Source: Fimbriiglobus ruber
GTDB taxonomy: Bacteria > Planctomycetota > Planctomycetia > Gemmatales > Gemmataceae
Length of the DNA: 32,873 nt
Reading direction: 5' to 3'
Assembly (NCBI RefSeq): GCF_002197845.1
Contig: NZ_NIDE01000016.1
Coordinates: forward strand, 1 to 32,873
Below the pieces are notes generated by a model, which worked only from the letters and a program-made list of their open reading frames with translations, did no database searches and had not been told where the DNA came from. Shown piece after piece: positions 1-8,994 of the stretch. Positions within the stretch are counted from its first letter, which is position 1. Each line of letters starts with the position of its first letter. The position numbers were made by a program, and so were the translations under genes.

Positions 1-1710
1 CTGATCGTAAAATGGGTGATTCGCACCGCGAGACGGATGCCGCCAGGGAGGCGTGCGAGGTCCAACTGGCAATCGCGCTCGCGACGGGCCGTCCGACCGC
101 ATTGAGAACCGCGCCCGGAGACACGGAATAGGCGGTCTTCGCCAGCGATCGTCCGACCACAGCGAACGCGGCATGCGGCGACCAGGTGCCGATGGCCGTG
201 GCGGTGGATCTCCCGGCAAAGCTGGCCGTACTTGCCGCAACCCACGTCGCGACCCCGCTGGTCGCCCGCCGGCCGACGGCCGAGAAGACTCCCTGGCCGG
301 TCCAGGTGGTGGTCGCTTTTGCGAGTGGTCGCCCGACCGCCGCGAATGATGCGGCCGAGGCCCACGTGACGGTCGATTTCTTGGTCGACCTTCCCACGGC
401 GGCGAATGCGGCACTGGCAGCCCAGGTGACGATGCCCTTCGCGAGTGGCACGCCCTTGGGCGTAAAACTCCCGACCCCGTTCCAGGTCGCGGTCGCCTTC
501 TTGACTGCCACGCCCGTGGGTGAGAACACCCCGGCCGAAGCGATGCTGACGGAACTTTTGGCCAGACTTCCGCCCTTGGGGCTGAATGATGCGGCGGCCG
601 TAATGGTGAGGGTCGACTTGACCAGCTTGGAGCCCGATGCGGCCAGGAGGGCGGACGCGGACCACGTCGCGGCGGGGCTGGCGTTGGAGAATTCGACGAC
701 CTTGTACCCGACGGTACACGTGATACTGCTGCCGGTGGTATTGACCGTCGCAGTTACGGTAGTCGCGTTCGTCAGGGCGACACCGGGAAATGTCTCCGCC
801 GGGTCGCCGGCCGCCAAGGAGCTGGAAAAGTTGTTCAGGTTCGCGACGGCGTGGGACGTGCTGACGGACGTGATGGTGGCGGTGTTACTGGTGACGTTGT
901 GCAGGGCGATGGTGCCGCGCTGCACGCTGTTCAGCACGCCGCTGGCGAACTCGACCACCGTGTAATTCATGGTGCGCGAAGTCGTGCTTGTGCCGCCGCG
1001 TGTCAGAGTGACCGTGGTGCTGCCCGTGAGCTGCGGCACGTAGAAGAACGTGCTTGGGGCGTTGTTGGCGCCCACTTGGCAACCGGCGTACACCACCATC
1101 GCATTGGCGGTCACGACGCTGGTGATGGTGTCCGTGTCGCTGGTATTCGCGGTGGTCAGCGTGACGGATCGCGGCTGGACGGAGTTGATAAGCCCACTCG
1201 CAAAATTCACCACCGCGTAGCCGATGGTCACCGCCTGGCCGTTCGAGTTCTTTGCCGCCGTCACCGTGGTGCTGTTGGTGAGCGCCAACGTGGTCCAGAT
1301 ATCCGCCTGGGTCGAGCTGGTGCCGGACGTCGTAAGCCCCAGGTAAAACACGGACGAATCCGCAGTCGTGACGCTGCTAATCGTCGCGGTGCCGCTGGTC
1401 ACCGACGAACTCATGGTAATGGTGCCCGTCTGGACCGATGTTGCCATCGCGGCGGAGGTGAATTCGACGACAGTCCCGTAGACGGTGCAGGCGTTCCCGC
1501 TGCTGTTGATCGTCGCGGTGACGGTGGTGGAGTTGGTGAGCGCCACCCGGGCCAGGGCGAATTCGGCCAGCGAACTGGCGTAGGCGGTGTGAACCCCTGA
1601 AAAAACACGACCGCGTTCGAGGTGTTGACGGTCGTGATCGTCGCGGTGGCCGACGTGCTGCCCGACCCGATCGCGATCGAGAACGGCTGGATCGAGGCGA
1701 TGACGGTCAC
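1..1710 (-). CDS. Tail fibre / solenoid protein, partial, one frame break
   Basis: The gene starts at a GTG at 1710 and runs off the left window edge. The N-terminal part (1710-695) holds four copies of an 80-90-residue module with the recurring elements SVQ-GTI, TATITSV, LTNSTTVTAT and YxVVEF. This arrangement is familiar from phage tail fibre and appendage proteins. From 694 leftwards the protein changes to exact 20-residue repeats. The frame breaks once at about 1595-1605, at a run of six T (minus strand); after that the frame stays open to the edge. The preceding gene ends with TAG in the same frame only two codons before this GTG, and there is no good ribosome site, so coupling or read-through is possible. 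I infer a fibrous tail appendage; the receptor is unknown. Confidence 0.6.
35..694 (-). repeat. Eleven tandem 60-bp (20-residue) repeats inside the fibre gene
   Basis: Read on the minus strand from 694 to 35, the protein falls into eleven consecutive units of exactly 20 residues. Ten start at 634, 574, 514, 454, 394, 334, 274, 214, 154 and 94; the one before them, from 694, is degenerate. The pattern is G-R-x-x-x-K-x-x-x-T-W-x-x-x-A-x-F-x-x-V, for example GRSTKKSTVTWASAASFAAV and GRPLAKATTTWTGQGVFSAV. DNA copies differ substantially while the register holds, so the repeats are old and selected at protein level. Such regularity suggests a beta-solenoid shaft. Confidence 0.8.
695..1710 (-). repeat. 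Four 80-90-residue tail-fibre modules
   Basis: Approximate module limits are 1710-1444, 1443-1186, 1185-937 and 936-695. Each module contains, in order, an SVQ/SIQ start, an ATIxSV strand, a variable middle, an LTNSTTVTA strand and a VVEF-type end. The first module contains the frame break near 1600. Confidence 0.6.
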
Positions 1711-1713
1711 GGG

Positions 1714-2198
1714 CTACCCGTTGGGGATCGGCTGGCTGACGGCGGTAAACGTGGGGCCGGGACCAGGGTCGTGCCGGGAAGGATCGGGAGACCGGCGGCC
1801 GAGAGCGACCGGTTCACGTCGTTGATCGTGTCCTGATCGATGTCGGTTTTGGGGTCGAGGACGCCACTTTTAACGGCGCTCACCAGGTTGTAGATCGCGA
1901 CGCTAGGCCTGCCGGGGTCGTACGCGGGCGGGACGACCACCAAATTGCCCGCGGCGTCCCGCGTCGGTGCCCCGGTGCCGTCCAATACGAACGACCAGCC
2001 GCTGTCCACGACCGCGCCGTAGCTCGACGTGCTGCCGTCCGGTTGGGTCACCGTGACGGTAGCCGGGATCATCTGCGACACTGTCAACGTGTTCCCGGAG
2101 AGGATGCCATCTGCCGGAACCGCGGAGCCGATGACGCTCCCGCTCCGGCCCCCGATGTGGCCGGTCGAATCGAAGGTGTAGAGGGTGCAGGAGGCCAT
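1714..2198 (-). CDS. Tail-fibre-region protein, unknown function
   Basis: This ORF begins with ATG at 2198, one base after the preceding gene's TAA. It starts MASCTLYTFDSTGHIGGRSG and later has a stretch like chaperone or attachment domains (SVAIYNLVSAVKSGVLDP, then INDVNRSLSAAGLPILPG). The uncorrected frame ends at 1707. A single-base break near 1760 restores a more natural end, TFTAVSQPIPNG, followed by TAG at 1716-1714. The C-terminal half resembles the end of the neighbouring 2200-2805 protein (an IND...AGxPxxP pattern), which hints at related ends. I do not recognise a family. Position between fibre genes suggests a tail component. Confidence 0.5.
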
Positions 2199-2199
2199 A

Positions 2200-2805
2200 T
2201 TATTCGACCCCGTACGCGCGAAGGGATTTCATCTTGCTGATCGATTCCGTCATGGTGGCCGTGGCGGTTCTGGTCACCGGAATGACGGGCACGCCGGCGC
2301 GTTGGAGTTCGTCGTTGATGGCCTCGTACAGTTTCGGCGGCAACACGGCGGCGTCCAGCATGCCGGCGTCGAAGAGTTTACGGGCGGTGCTGGCGATCGG
2401 GTGCAGGTCGGGTGGCAGCACCACCGGATCGGTATTGCAGATCACGACGTGGGGGCAGAACGAGCCGTGCGTTTGCACGAATTCGGCCGCGTTCTGGGCC
2501 GGGATGCCGTTGTCGATCCAGAACTGCTCGGATCGGTGTTCGGGGGGCGCGGCGTTCAGCAACATCGGGAGGGTGGATACGCGGAGGAAAATCTCCCCTT
2601 GGCCGCGCTCGTGCGCCCCGATGGCAATGTCGGTGAGTATCTGCCCGGAGTCCTTCTGCACGGCCGGGAAGAACACGTCCAGTTTCACGTTCCCGAAGTC
2701 GTCGGAGAACTCCACCGGCAGGCGCGAGTATCCCTCGTAGGAAACTTCTTGATCAAGTTGCGAGTCCGGTCGGCCGGTATGCAGGGAGACGTACGCGGTC
2801 ACCAT
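2200..2805 (-). CDS. Tail-fibre-region protein with YVSLHT domain
   Basis: This is a 201-residue ORF starting at ATG 2805, one base after the TAG of the Tad2-like gene. The N-terminus (AYVSLHTGRP, then SYEGYSRLPV) has the same layout as the protein at 3063-3491 (VYVSLHTADP, then YTSYARVGV), a short domain found in phage tail proteins. The middle (residues about 75-120) and C-terminus are not recognised; the end is rich in Thr, Ala and Met. No signal peptide or membrane segment is visible. It is probably a tail or fibre component by position. Confidence 0.5.
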   Translation of the reverse strand: MVTAYVSLHTGRPDSQLDQEVSYEGYSRLPVEFSDDFGNVKLDVFFPAVQKDSGQILTDIAIGAHERGQGEIFLRVSTLPMLLNAAPPEHRSEQFWIDNGIPAQNAAEFVQTHGSFCPHVVICNTDPVVLPPDLHPIASTARKLFDAGMLDAAVLPPKLYEAINDELQRAGVPVIPVTRTATATMTESISKMKSLRAYGVE

Positions 2806-2806
2806 G

Positions 2807-2992
2807 CTAGGCCTGCCAGTCTTCCGCCAACATGTCGCCGGCGTTGGGGTGGTAGACCTGCGGGGGATGGTCCTTCGATTGCCATTGGATCACGCCTTCG
2901 CTCAGGAAGATGTGGGCGCCGTTGGCTGCCCACTCCTGGCGGGTGGCATTTCCCCCGGCCTTCACGGCCGCTAGTGCTTGTCCGAAATCCAT
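2807..2992 (-). CDS. DUF2829 / Tad2-like protein, candidate Thoeris anti-defence
   Basis: This is a 61-residue protein with a strong ribosome site (AAGGAGAAACT before ATG). It begins MDFGQALAAVKAGGNATRQE, continues WAANGAHIFLS, and ends PNAGDMLAEDWQA. The MxFgeALxxlKaGxxvxRxgW start and the DxLAeDW end are the two hallmarks of the DUF2829 family. Members of this family from several phages (Tad2) bind and sequester the cyclic ADP-ribose-type signal of the Thoeris defence system. This copy is shorter than the roughly 90-residue examples: the loop between the hallmarks is reduced. Its place between two fibre genes is a typical slot for accessory cargo. Family assignment is fairly secure from the motifs; anti-Thoeris activity is inference. 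Confidence 0.7.
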   Translation of the reverse strand: MDFGQALAAVKAGGNATRQEWAANGAHIFLSEGVIQWQSKDHPPQVYHPNAGDMLAEDWQA

Positions 2993-3062
2993 AGTTTCTC
3001 CTTGGGTTTGAAAATAAAAGACGGCGGTAGTCTAAAAGTGATAGCAGATTACAAAAAGCGCC

Positions 3063-3491
3063 TCAACTCAATGTCAGCGTCGAACTCGTAGAAAGTTGGG
3101 GCGTGACGCCGTTACTCACTGCAATTGTTGGAGAAATCGCGCCTGCGAAGAACAACAGGGTGGACCCGCTGGCGGACTGGCCGAGGCCGGCGTAAGATTC
3201 GGTTTCGGTGCCGCCCGTGGCGGCCGGGAAGCTGATCGTGGCGACCGGGACCACCGTATTCGTGCTGACCGTCCACCCGCCGGACGTGCGGGCGACGCCG
3301 ACGCGGGCGTAGCTGGTGTACGCCGCCTCGCTGGTGGCCTGGGTGCCGCTGGTGGGGTCGGCCGTGTGCAGGGAGACATAGACGTTCGTGATCGGGGACG
3401 AGGTGGCGTTGATCGCGATGTTGGCGATGGTGGTGGCGTTGAAAATCAGGGCCAGAAGATCGCCTGCGAAGGTCGGGTTAGTGCCGGTCAT
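3063..3491 (-). CDS. Tail-fibre-region protein with VYVSLHTADP domain
   Basis: This is a 142-residue intact ORF, ATG at 3491 with AAAAGGA upstream, ending TGA. The sequence NVYVSLHTADPTSGTQATSE followed by YTSYARVGVARTSGGW is a conserved phage tail-protein domain. The C-terminal half is Ser/Thr/Ala-rich beta-type sequence (VATISFPAATGGTETESYAG). There are no cysteines or membrane segments. It follows a 245-base gap and precedes the Tad2-like gene by 70 bases. It is likely a fibre or fibre-associated structural protein; exact role unknown. Confidence 0.55.
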   Translation of the reverse strand: MTGTNPTFAGDLLALIFNATTIANIAINATSSPITNVYVSLHTADPTSGTQATSEAAYTSYARVGVARTSGGWTVSTNTVVPVATISFPAATGGTETESYAGLGQSASGSTLLFFAGAISPTIAVSNGVTPQLSTSSTLTLS

Positions 3492-3736
3492 AAGCGGTGT
3501 CCTTTTATGTTGTGGAAGTGAGGGAAATGCGTGTTCGGAAATGCCGTCCCCGAGTCCCGGGTGGCATCACTCGCTTCGGAGACAAGCATGCTCGGCGTCG
3601 GGCGCGAGGCAGAGGGGATAACGGACATGAACGGCTTTCGCGAACGAGATGCGGTGTGTCAGATTTGTGCCATTCCGACTTCAAAACATCTCGATGCGAG
3701 AACGGCTGGTAACCATTAAACGTATGATTGAATTAA
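3492..3736. other. Intergenic gap, no gene supported
   Basis: This 245-base gap separates the tail spike from the next tail gene. Several short plus-strand frames cross it but lack family resemblance or convincing ribosome sites. I see no clear terminator hairpin with a T-tract and no consensus promoter. The only functional element visible is the AAAAGGA ribosome site for the 3491 start. Confidence 0.5.
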
Positions 3737-5195
3737 TTAGTTATAGATACCTCCGTTGTTGGTGCTGCCGGCGGCATTGCCGGGCAGAAATGTCGCGCCG
3801 GAGCCGCCGGTGTAGATGATGCCGCCCGTCGACGCGAGATAGCGGGTGCCGGTGGCCGAGCCGCTGAACGTGCTGGCCGAGCAGGTAATGACCCCTCCGC
3901 CGTGGCGAACGCGAATTGATTACTGAAAGCGGGCGTGCCCGTGAGGGTAACGGTGTTGCCGGCTTGGAGGAGAAAGGTGGAACAGGATTCGGCTTCGATA
4001 TGGGCCGCGGCGTTGCCGGAAATGGTGTATCCGTTATTCGCGATAATCGCGGCACTGTACCCGGAAACCATGTGCGTTTGGCTGGTACTCGTGCCAAAAA
4101 TAATTCCCGCATTCAGTTGAATGACGCCGCCGTACTCCGCCTGCAAACAATTATTGCTGGTATTCGCCAATTCGAGATTTTCCAGCGTGAGATTCGACCC
4201 GCTGCCTTGCACCATGACGGTGCCGCTAATAATGGTGCTGCTGGGCGAACCGGAATTGCCATTAATGAGGACGCTGTTGACGCCGCCCCCGACCCACGGC
4301 TGCGAAACTGTTGCGGTTCCGGAATACGTGCCGTTCGCCAAGCTGATCGTGGCCGTAAACCCATTCAAATCATAGGAGTTTGCGAGCACAGTTATGGCGT
4401 GCTGGATGGTGGCCCAGGGGGTGCCAGAAGCCAGGCCGGTGTTCGAGTCGCTCCCGGTCGTCGAGACGTAAAACGTCGCGTTGGCCCCGAGGCGGGTACG
4501 GCCGGGTAGGTCTTTCGCCCAGTAATTCGATCCGTCGGAGAAGACCGCGCAGCGTTGGCCGGGACCGAGGATGATGGTGCCGGTGCTGCTGCCGTTGAGG
4601 TCGGTCCCACTGCCCGGGGAGAAGGCATATAGCGCGGAGGTGTCGTTGTTTTCGGCGATCGTGCTCCACCCCTGGGCGAGAACCCCGGGGCTGGTTCCCG
4701 GAAGTGTATCCGTCATCAGGGTGCCGGAGTTGGAGCGGAGGGTGAGATACCCGTTGTCGCCGGCCGCGAACGTGTGCGACGTGCCGGTGATGGTCTGGGT
4801 CGTTTGGACCTGCGTGACGGGGTTGACGACCACCCACTTCGCGGAGGGCGGGTATCGGTGTTCGAGCCGACCAGCGATTGGTAGACCACTCCGGCGGATA
4901 GGACGCGGGCGTATTGCCCGTACGAAAACGGGGTGCCGCCGTTCATGGTGGTCGTGATGAACGGGGGCGTGCCGAACTGCTGGTACGCCTGGATCGCCGT
5001 GGTGATGTCGTTGAGAACCTGGTTGATCGACGTCCGCGGGACGTTGAACCCGCCGGACCCGACGGGCGTGCTGTAGCCGACCGGGTAGCCTTGTTCGTAG
5101 CTGACCGTGCCACTGGGTTGGGTGGCGTCGGGAATGGTATTGAGGTCGCCGCCGACGGCGAACGGGATGTCGAAATAGCCGTCAATTGGGCACAT
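3737..5195 (-). CDS. Tail spike with predicted parallel beta-helix, two frame breaks
   Basis: The gene begins at ATG 5195 with TTTGGAGG eight bases upstream, inside the end of the DUF2612 gene. The N-terminal 110 residues (MCPIDGYFDIPFAVGGD..., then SINQVLNDITTAIQAYQQFG) look like a baseplate-attachment region. After a linker comes FYVSTTGSDSNTG followed by TPWATIQHAI, the usual entry to a pectate-lyase-type right-handed beta-helix. Repetitive turns follow (TLENLELANTSNN, GYTISGNAAAHIEAES). Frame breaks occur near 4850 and 3900; the corrected end reads GATFLPGNAAGSTNNGGIYN before TAA at 3739-3737. I infer a receptor-binding spike, possibly a polysaccharide depolymerase. No catalytic residues can be assigned by eye. 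Confidence 0.65.
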
Positions 5196-5198
5196 GCG

Positions 5199-5868
5199 TT
5201 AGCCTCCAAAGATTCCGTTGTCGAAGTTGAAGTCCCCGGTCGCGAAGCCGAAGTAGACGAGCGTGGCGTCGATCCAGGTGGACTGAACGCCGGCCGGCCG
5301 GGGTAGGATGTCGTAGCTGTTGAACAGGTACTCCAGATCGAACGTGACCGGGAAGTTGAACACGTAGGCCTGGGCCATGTCGTGGTAGTCGATGAGCCAC
5401 GCCTGCCCGAAGTTGCGGAAGACGTACGCGAGCATCCGGTTAGTTTCCGGCACGGTCCCGCTGCTCGTCAGTTGGAAGTACCGCAGTTGCAGGGCGATCC
5501 GCTTGGTTTCGGTGGGCAGGTCGTAGCTCGTACTCCCGCCGAAGATGCCGTTGTCGAAGTTGTACCCGGTCTGGGCGTCGAACCCGAAGACCGGGCCCGT
5601 GGGCGTGCCGGTATTCACGAACAGGGGGAGGCCCAGAATGATCGACCAGACACTCAGGCCGAAGTCGTTTGCCGTCGCCAGGTCGAAGACGTTCGTGTAC
5701 CAGTCTTCCCAGAACTGCGTCTGGTTGGCGTATACCAGGCGGCTTCTGATTCAGCAACCCCTGAAGATTCGTGGCTGTTGTGTATTGCCAGATAATCGCC
5801 CGCAGCAGGTCGACCGAGAAATCGAACTGCTGGATCGCTCCGGTATCCTCGTCATTTGTGAACGACAT
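5199..5868 (-). CDS. DUF2612 baseplate protein, one frame break
   Basis: The start is ATG 5868 (MSFTNDEDTGAIQQF). A break near 5745 switches to the frame reading RLVYANQTQFWEDWYTNVFD, then LATANDFGLSVWSIILG. That FWxxWxxxVxxLxTAxxxGLxxWxxIxG pattern is the signature of DUF2612, found directly after baseplate J in many myoviruses. A long C-terminal part follows, with two similar segments: YNFDNGIFGGSTSYDLPTET and the terminal FNFDNGIFGG. Family role: baseplate wedge or tail-tip protein next to the fibres. It overlaps the ribosome site of the spike gene. Family confidence is good; precise role is inferred from position. Confidence 0.7.
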
Positions 5869-5873
5869 ATCCC

Positions 5874-7066
5874 CTACGCAATGATCACGCTGACGTATGA
5901 CGCCTGGGTCTGGGCGATTTCGTTGACCCCGATCGCGATGACGCTGGTGGTGTAACTGACCGGGCTGGTGAGGCTAATCTCGACCTGGCTGATGTAATAC
6001 CCGGGAACTCGCTCATGATCGCGCCCGCAATCTCGAACGGCGACACGCTCGCCCCGACGACGAACCGGCCAGTCCGTTAATATTCCTGCCGCGTAGTCGA
6101 GGATCGCCTGATGATGTTCGCCTCGTTGCCGTTGGTGGTCGTGACCTTGACCAGAATGCCAACCTGCGTCGGGCGGTCGAACAGGACGGTATACGACTGG
6201 CCGCTGGCCGGCTCGACGACGCTTACCGAGGTGCCCCCGTTCCACGCGCACCCGGAGCTTTTGTTCTCCAGCAGGGCGGCCGCGACCGCGGTGTCCGTCC
6301 CACCCTCGATACAAGCGTAGATCGAGTGCCCGACCATCGAGATGCCGTTGATCGTCTGGGTGCTCGCGGACACGTTCTCCTGGAAGGTCAGGCTCGTCAC
6401 TCCTTGCACGTTGTACAGGGCCGACGTGATGGCCTCGGCCAGCGAAACCCCTTGAAAGGCGAGGGTGTTTTGCCGCAGCGCCCGCGCGGCCTGGTCGGAC
6501 TGGGTGACGGTCCCGAGTGTCGTGGCGGAGGCAGGCGTCCCGGAGGGGTTGTTGGTCACCGTCTCCCAGCCGAGGACGGCGGAGACGATGGTCGTGAGTG
6601 CCGACCCCGCGCAGGGAATCGGGCCGGTCGCGACGGATTGGAAGTTGACGGTCGCCGTGCCGCTCACCAGGGTGACGGTCGAGACGGACTGGAATTGGTC
6701 GCCCGCGGAAGTGGCCGCCAGCGACCCGGCGGGAATCACAGTTCCGGACACCCCGGTTAACGAGACGTTGGTGACGACCGTTGGTGTCGCGACGGTCCGC
6801 TGCATGCCCGTGAGCGCCATGAGGGCGTCGAGAAACACGCCCCCGGCGACGTTCGGGTTGATTTGATTGGCCACCGCCGCGTTGTTGTTGACGACCTCGG
6901 TCCGGGCCAGGGTTTCGGCGGTGATCAGAACGCCCTGGGGGGTATCGGGGGTGACAACGAGGTCCGCCCCGAACACGGCTTGGTACTCGGACTGGACATC
7001 GGTCAGGAGGCCGGACGTGTCGGGTAAAATAACGCCCGTCGGCTCGACGTACTCGTAATCAGCCAT
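5874..7066 (-). CDS. Baseplate J-like protein, three frame breaks
   Basis: The ORF starts at ATG 7066, overlapping the gp25-like gene by eight bases. The N-terminus (ILPDTSGLLTDVQSEYQAVF, then PDTPQGVLI) and the segments VSGTVIPAGSLAATSAGDQF and SDQAARALRQNT are characteristic of the baseplate J family, which forms the wedge of contractile tails. The open frame covers 329 residues. Conserved sequence then continues in other frames: breaks near 6105, 6060 and 6005 lead through FVVGASVSPFEIAGAIMSEF to GYYISQVEISLTSPVSYTTS and a TAG stop at 5876-5874. The product is wedge protein J joined to its neighbours gp25-like and DUF2612. Confidence 0.8.
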
Positions 7067-7406
7067 TGACGACCGTGCTCCCGTAAATCGTTTGAATCTC
7101 CGCCGTGAAGCGCAGCACGTTGTCCAGCGCGGTCAAGTTGACCGACTGCACCGCCGTGACCCCCTCGACGGCGAGCAGGGTGTTTTGCAAGTACGACTGC
7201 CACAGAGCGTAGTCGGGGACACCGACCCACACCGTCTGGAAGTTGGGCAGGCCGACCCCGGTCTGGAGGACGCACTCGCCGAGTTGGGTGCGGCAGGCGG
7301 TGACGCAGGCTCCCGCGATCGCCTGAATCCCGGAGAGGACGGCGAGGTTGCCATCGGCCCCGAGGTAAATGTCGCCGCTCAGATTCGTACCGAATGTTTG
7401 GACCAT
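7059..7406 (-). CDS. gp25/XkdS-like baseplate wedge protein
   Basis: This 115-residue intact ORF starts at ATG 7406. It reads GDIYLGADGNLAVLSGIQAI, then ACVTACRTQLGECVLQTGVGL, matching the layout of small baseplate proteins (P2 W, T4 gp25, XkdS). These open with a declared value near the start and contain a conserved stretch where the polypeptide meets the tail end (here GECVLQTGVGLPN). It lies between the spike and J genes, the classical position. Three cysteines are present. The name is by position plus partial similarity; a different small baseplate family is possible. Confidence 0.6.
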   Translation of the reverse strand: MVQTFGTNLSGDIYLGADGNLAVLSGIQAIAGACVTACRTQLGECVLQTGVGLPNFQTVWVGVPDYALWQSYLQNTLLAVEGVTAVQSVNLTALDNVLRFTAEIQTIYGSTVVNG

Positions 7407-7407
7407 G

Positions 7408-8114
7408 TCAGCTCCAGGCGCTGCCGTTGTAGGTGGAAAGCCCCAGTTCAGTCGTGTCGTAGACTGTCATGCCGATCTTGGGTGACGGGATGGCCAGTTT
7501 CTGGGCCGTCGTCATCCGCGGGGGTAGGAACGCTTGCGTCGTGCTTTGCAGGTCGAGAATCGCATTTGCGTCCGGCGTGCCGTTGATGCCCACACCTTGC
7601 GGGGCCAGGATTTTGATCAGGTCGCTCCACAGTGCCACCTTGACCGTCCCGGCGAAGTTCTGGAGGACGGCGTTGGCCGCGTCCTCGGTTGCGATCGTGA
7701 CGCCGTTCAGGAGGGTGTCGGGGAAGAACATGGCGTCGGCGAAGTCGTGCAGCCGGGCGGTGTTCGGCGATGAGGCAGCGGTCGTCTGCTTGAATAGTGA
7801 AATGTCGCGGTCGTTGGCCTTGATCCACCCGGTATCCCCGGTCATCACGGGGAAACTGAGGACGAACCCGCCGCCGCCGTACTGGAAGACCGGCACGGAC
7901 GCCACCTGCGCCCGTTGGACGACCTGGTTGGCCGTGGTCACGACCGCGATCAGCGGTTGGACCTGGGCGCGTTCGTCGTTCGGTCGTAGGCGATGACCCG
8001 GGCCGGGAGCATGTCGGCGGTGTTCTGCAAGGCTTTGGTCAGGACCAGTTTCAACAGCCCAGTCAGCGTGTCGTTGTCGGCCGGGTTTCGCGACGGCGGG
8101 GCGTAATCCGTCAT
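7408..8114 (-). CDS. Gp138-type central spike protein with fibre-like C-terminus, one frame break
   Basis: The start is ATG 8114, overlapping the hub stop as ATGA. The first 46 residues (MTDYAPPSRNPADNDTLTG, then ALQNTADMLPARVIAYDRT) are in a different frame from the rest; a missing base near 7975 joins them to ERAQVQPLIAVVTTANQVVQ. RVxxYDRxxxRAQVQPLI and the later PVMTGDTGWIKANDRDISLF are the hallmarks of the Gp138 N-terminal (OB-fold) domain of membrane-piercing baseplate spikes. The last 50 residues (AFLPPRMTTAQKLAIPSPK, then GMTVYDTTELGLSTYNGSAW) are instead a motif common at the C-termini of tail fibres. The protein thus looks like a spike tip with a fibre-type module. Confidence 0.7.
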
Positions 8115-8994
8115 CCGGCCGAGCCCTGGAAGACGGCGAGGTTGGAGCAGAGCAGGGTGAACCAGAACGGCTGGTCGCGGCTGGCAATCTCGTAGTCCAT
8201 CTTCATCACCTTGAACGTGCCGTTAGCCGCGGGGTTGGTAATACTCTGGATCGTCACCTGGCCCCCGATCTGAATCGCGCTGGTCAGCATCACCCGGACG
8301 GTCACACCCTGGTCGGAAACTTGCGGGATGCCGACCATGCCGGTGCCTTCAGAGATCAGGTAACCGGTGTTCTTCCGCGAGGTCCCGGCGTTGGTGACCC
8401 AGAGGGTCTGGTTGTCGGCCCCGGCCTGAATCCCCCAGTCTGGTTGAGTTTCACGAGGTTGGCCTGGAGGGAGCCGGTGAAGTTGTAGTTGTCGATCTGC
8501 CGGTCGGTCGCCTCGAAGTCGAGGAACAGGCCGTTGGCCAGGGCGATCTGCTGGGCGATTTCCGACAGGAGGGGACGGCCGGCTGTTGAATGCCCATCAC
8601 GATGCCGGTGTTGAAGTTGTTGGTCAGGGACCGGAGGGTGATCCCGATGTCCGGGGCTGGGTGACCTCGCAGGAGATGACGTTGCCGGTGTAGAGCAGGA
8701 ACGTCCCGGTCGACTCGCGGCCCGCCTTCAGGTTCAGGATGACGGGTTTTCGCGGTCCCGCCGAAGGATTGTTGGCGGGCGGGTTGATGAGGGGGGAGCC
8801 AAGGTCAGGATCGTGTTCCGCAGCTCGGCGGTGAGGTTGTAAATCCGGCACTCGCAGGTGTTCATGTTGGCGTTGCCGAACTTGATGCCAGAGGCCAAGA
8901 TCGCGAACCCTTGGGAGTCGGCGGAGAACGTGTAGGTCTGGCCCGGCAGGACGATGTCGACCTCAACCAGCCGCGAATCGAACGCGCTGGTCAC
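8111..8994 (-). CDS. Baseplate hub protein, about four frame breaks
   Basis: The gene starts with GTG at 8994 (GTGA overlap with the plug gene). It opens TSAFDSRLVEVDIVLPGQTY, then GIKFGNANMNTCECRIYNL. Breaks near 8805, 8655, 8590 and 8440 separate conserved blocks: KPVILNLKAGRESTGTFLLY, PDIGITLRSLTNNFNTGIVM, EIAQQIALANGLFLDFEATD, WGIQAGADNQTLWVTNAGTS, and finally GMVGIPQVSDQGVTVRVML to the TGA at 8111. This order (beta-rich domain 1, GIVM...L loop region, final GxxGxPxxxxxGVxVxxML) is that of gp44/gpD/gp27-type hub proteins, which bind the central spike. The spike gene follows directly. Confidence 0.65.

Noticed and set aside
35-694. CRISPR array because of 60-bp periodicity
   Set aside because: Units are contiguous, diverged, lack spacers and translate in one frame as 20-residue protein repeats.
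186-965. Plus-strand ORF of 259 residues
   Set aside because: Antisense shadow of the repeat-containing fibre gene; low-complexity Ala/Thr/Val sequence without motifs.
1600-1605. Programmed frameshift at the T6 run of the fibre gene
   Set aside because: Possible slip, but tail fibres are not known to need one and neighbouring genes contain many similar breaks; sequence error is simpler.
3497-3719. Small plus-strand genes in the 3.5-3.7 kb gap
   Set aside because: Three overlapping short frames, no good ribosome site, no recognisable product.
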